A DNA stretch of 58,082 bases from Pseudomonadota bacterium (GTDB lineage Bacteria; Pseudomonadota; Alphaproteobacteria; Rhizobiales; Hyphomicrobiaceae). Shown here one piece after another: positions 57,829 to 58,082 of this stretch. A program made the position numbers and the translations under genes. Under the pieces are notes generated by a model that had not been told where the DNA came from, made no database searches, and worked only from the letters and a program-made list of their open reading frames with translations. The stretch is taken from positions 1-58,082 of the forward strand of contig JAEZRM010000156.1 in assembly GCA_023412805.1 (NCBI GenBank). The letters run 5' to 3'. Positions within the stretch are counted from its first letter, which is position 1; each line of letters opens with the position of its first letter.

Positions 57829-58082
57829 TCAGTGCGGGAAAGGCCACATGCGCAGCTTCTGGCGCGCGGTGGACCACAGCCGCGCCAGACCGTGCGGCTC
57901 GACGATCAGGAAGAACACGATCAGCGCACCGAAGATCATGTGCTCCAGGTAGGTGGCCGTCGCCGTGGACAGTGGCAGGCCCAGCCAGTGCGGCACGTAG
58001 TTCAGCAGCAGCGGCAGCAGCACGAAGAAGGCGGCACCAAAGATGCTGCCGACGATGGAGCCCAGGCCGCCGATGATGATCA
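57829..58082 (-). CDS. livM: Branched-chain amino acid-type ABC permease LivM, C-terminal part (cut by window edge)
   Basis: The frame is open from base 58080 on the minus strand; about 84 residues are visible. They read III-GGLGSIVGSIFGAAFF, then LLPLLLNYVPHWLG, HMIFGALIVFFLIVEPHGLA and a basic tail LWSTARQKLRMWPFPH. GGLGSIVGS and the EPHGLARLW ending are characteristic of LivM. The conserved stem of the protein lies outside the window. A 97-base gap precedes the binding-protein gene, unlike the usual livK-H-M order. Confidence 0.87.
   Translation of the reverse strand, partial: IIIGGLGSIVGSIFGAAFFVLLPLLLNYVPHWLGLPLSTATATYLEHMIFGALIVFFLIVEPHGLARLWSTARQKLRMWPFPH

Noticed and set aside
1..58082. 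tRNA genes, CRISPR arrays, insertion sequences, prophage or integrase genes
   Set aside because: I looked across intergenic stretches and recognised none; genes are dense and compositionally uniform.

Overview
The window is GC-rich, densely coding chromosomal DNA. It fits an alphaproteobacterium, most likely of the Hyphomicrobiales (Rhizobiales). The indicators are a RibBX-type riboflavin protein before ribH-nusB, a CpaA-F/TadBC pilus locus with a 56-residue Flp pilin, a PopZ (DUF2497) polar organiser, a close relative of the complex I assembly factor NDUFAF5, and many ABC importers and CoA-linked catabolic genes. I see no rRNA, tRNA, CRISPR array, insertion sequence, phage gene or clear sign of recent transfer.

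Layout. (1) 1-5542, plus strand: end of ribBX, ribH, nusB, a GST-like protein, a secreted TPR protein and a DNA photolyase. (2) 5650-20860, minus strand: a unidirectional catabolic block. In transcription order it holds an M81 (MlrC-type) metallopeptidase, two unlike acyl-CoA dehydrogenases, an ADP-forming acyl-CoA synthetase-like protein, an enoyl-CoA hydratase, an SDR, a carboxymuconolactone-decarboxylase-like protein, a second SDR, and a complete dipeptide/oligopeptide-type ABC importer (binding protein, two permeases, two ATPases). glpD lies just upstream. (3) 22618-32097: the tad/cpa pilus locus (cpaA, B, C, D, E, F, tadB, tadC on the minus strand), with the pilin gene divergent from cpaA. 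(4) 32186-43181: DUF2339 membrane protein, NDUFAF5-like methyltransferase, a degenerate SDR, mtnA, another SDR, PopZ, guaB and an RsmB-like rRNA methyltransferase. (5) 43268-46063, plus: CitE-like CoA-ester lyase, family III CoA-transferase and a CoA-pyrophosphatase-type Nudix protein; then a DMT exporter on the minus strand. (6) 47384-55470, plus: a second complete peptide-type ABC importer coupled by ATGA overlaps to an M20 peptidase, followed by a ChaN-like lipoprotein-family gene. (7) 55495-58082, minus: livF, a branched-chain-type binding protein and the end of livM.

How it works together. Two peptide-type importers sit on opposite strands and each is associated with a different metallohydrolase family (M81 or M20), suggesting import followed by cytoplasmic amide or peptide hydrolysis. 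In the first block the co-directional CoA synthetase, dehydrogenase pair, hydratase and SDRs read like a beta-oxidation-type route for the released acid; the substrate cannot be read from the sequence. In the second region a CoA-transferase plus CitE-type lyase would activate and cleave a hydroxy-dicarboxylic acid. In all three ABC loci a strong stem-loop follows the binding-protein gene, a layout that usually keeps binding-protein mRNA more abundant than that of the membrane parts. The most promising candidate for something undescribed is the M81/dpp/acyl-CoA block at 5650-20860.
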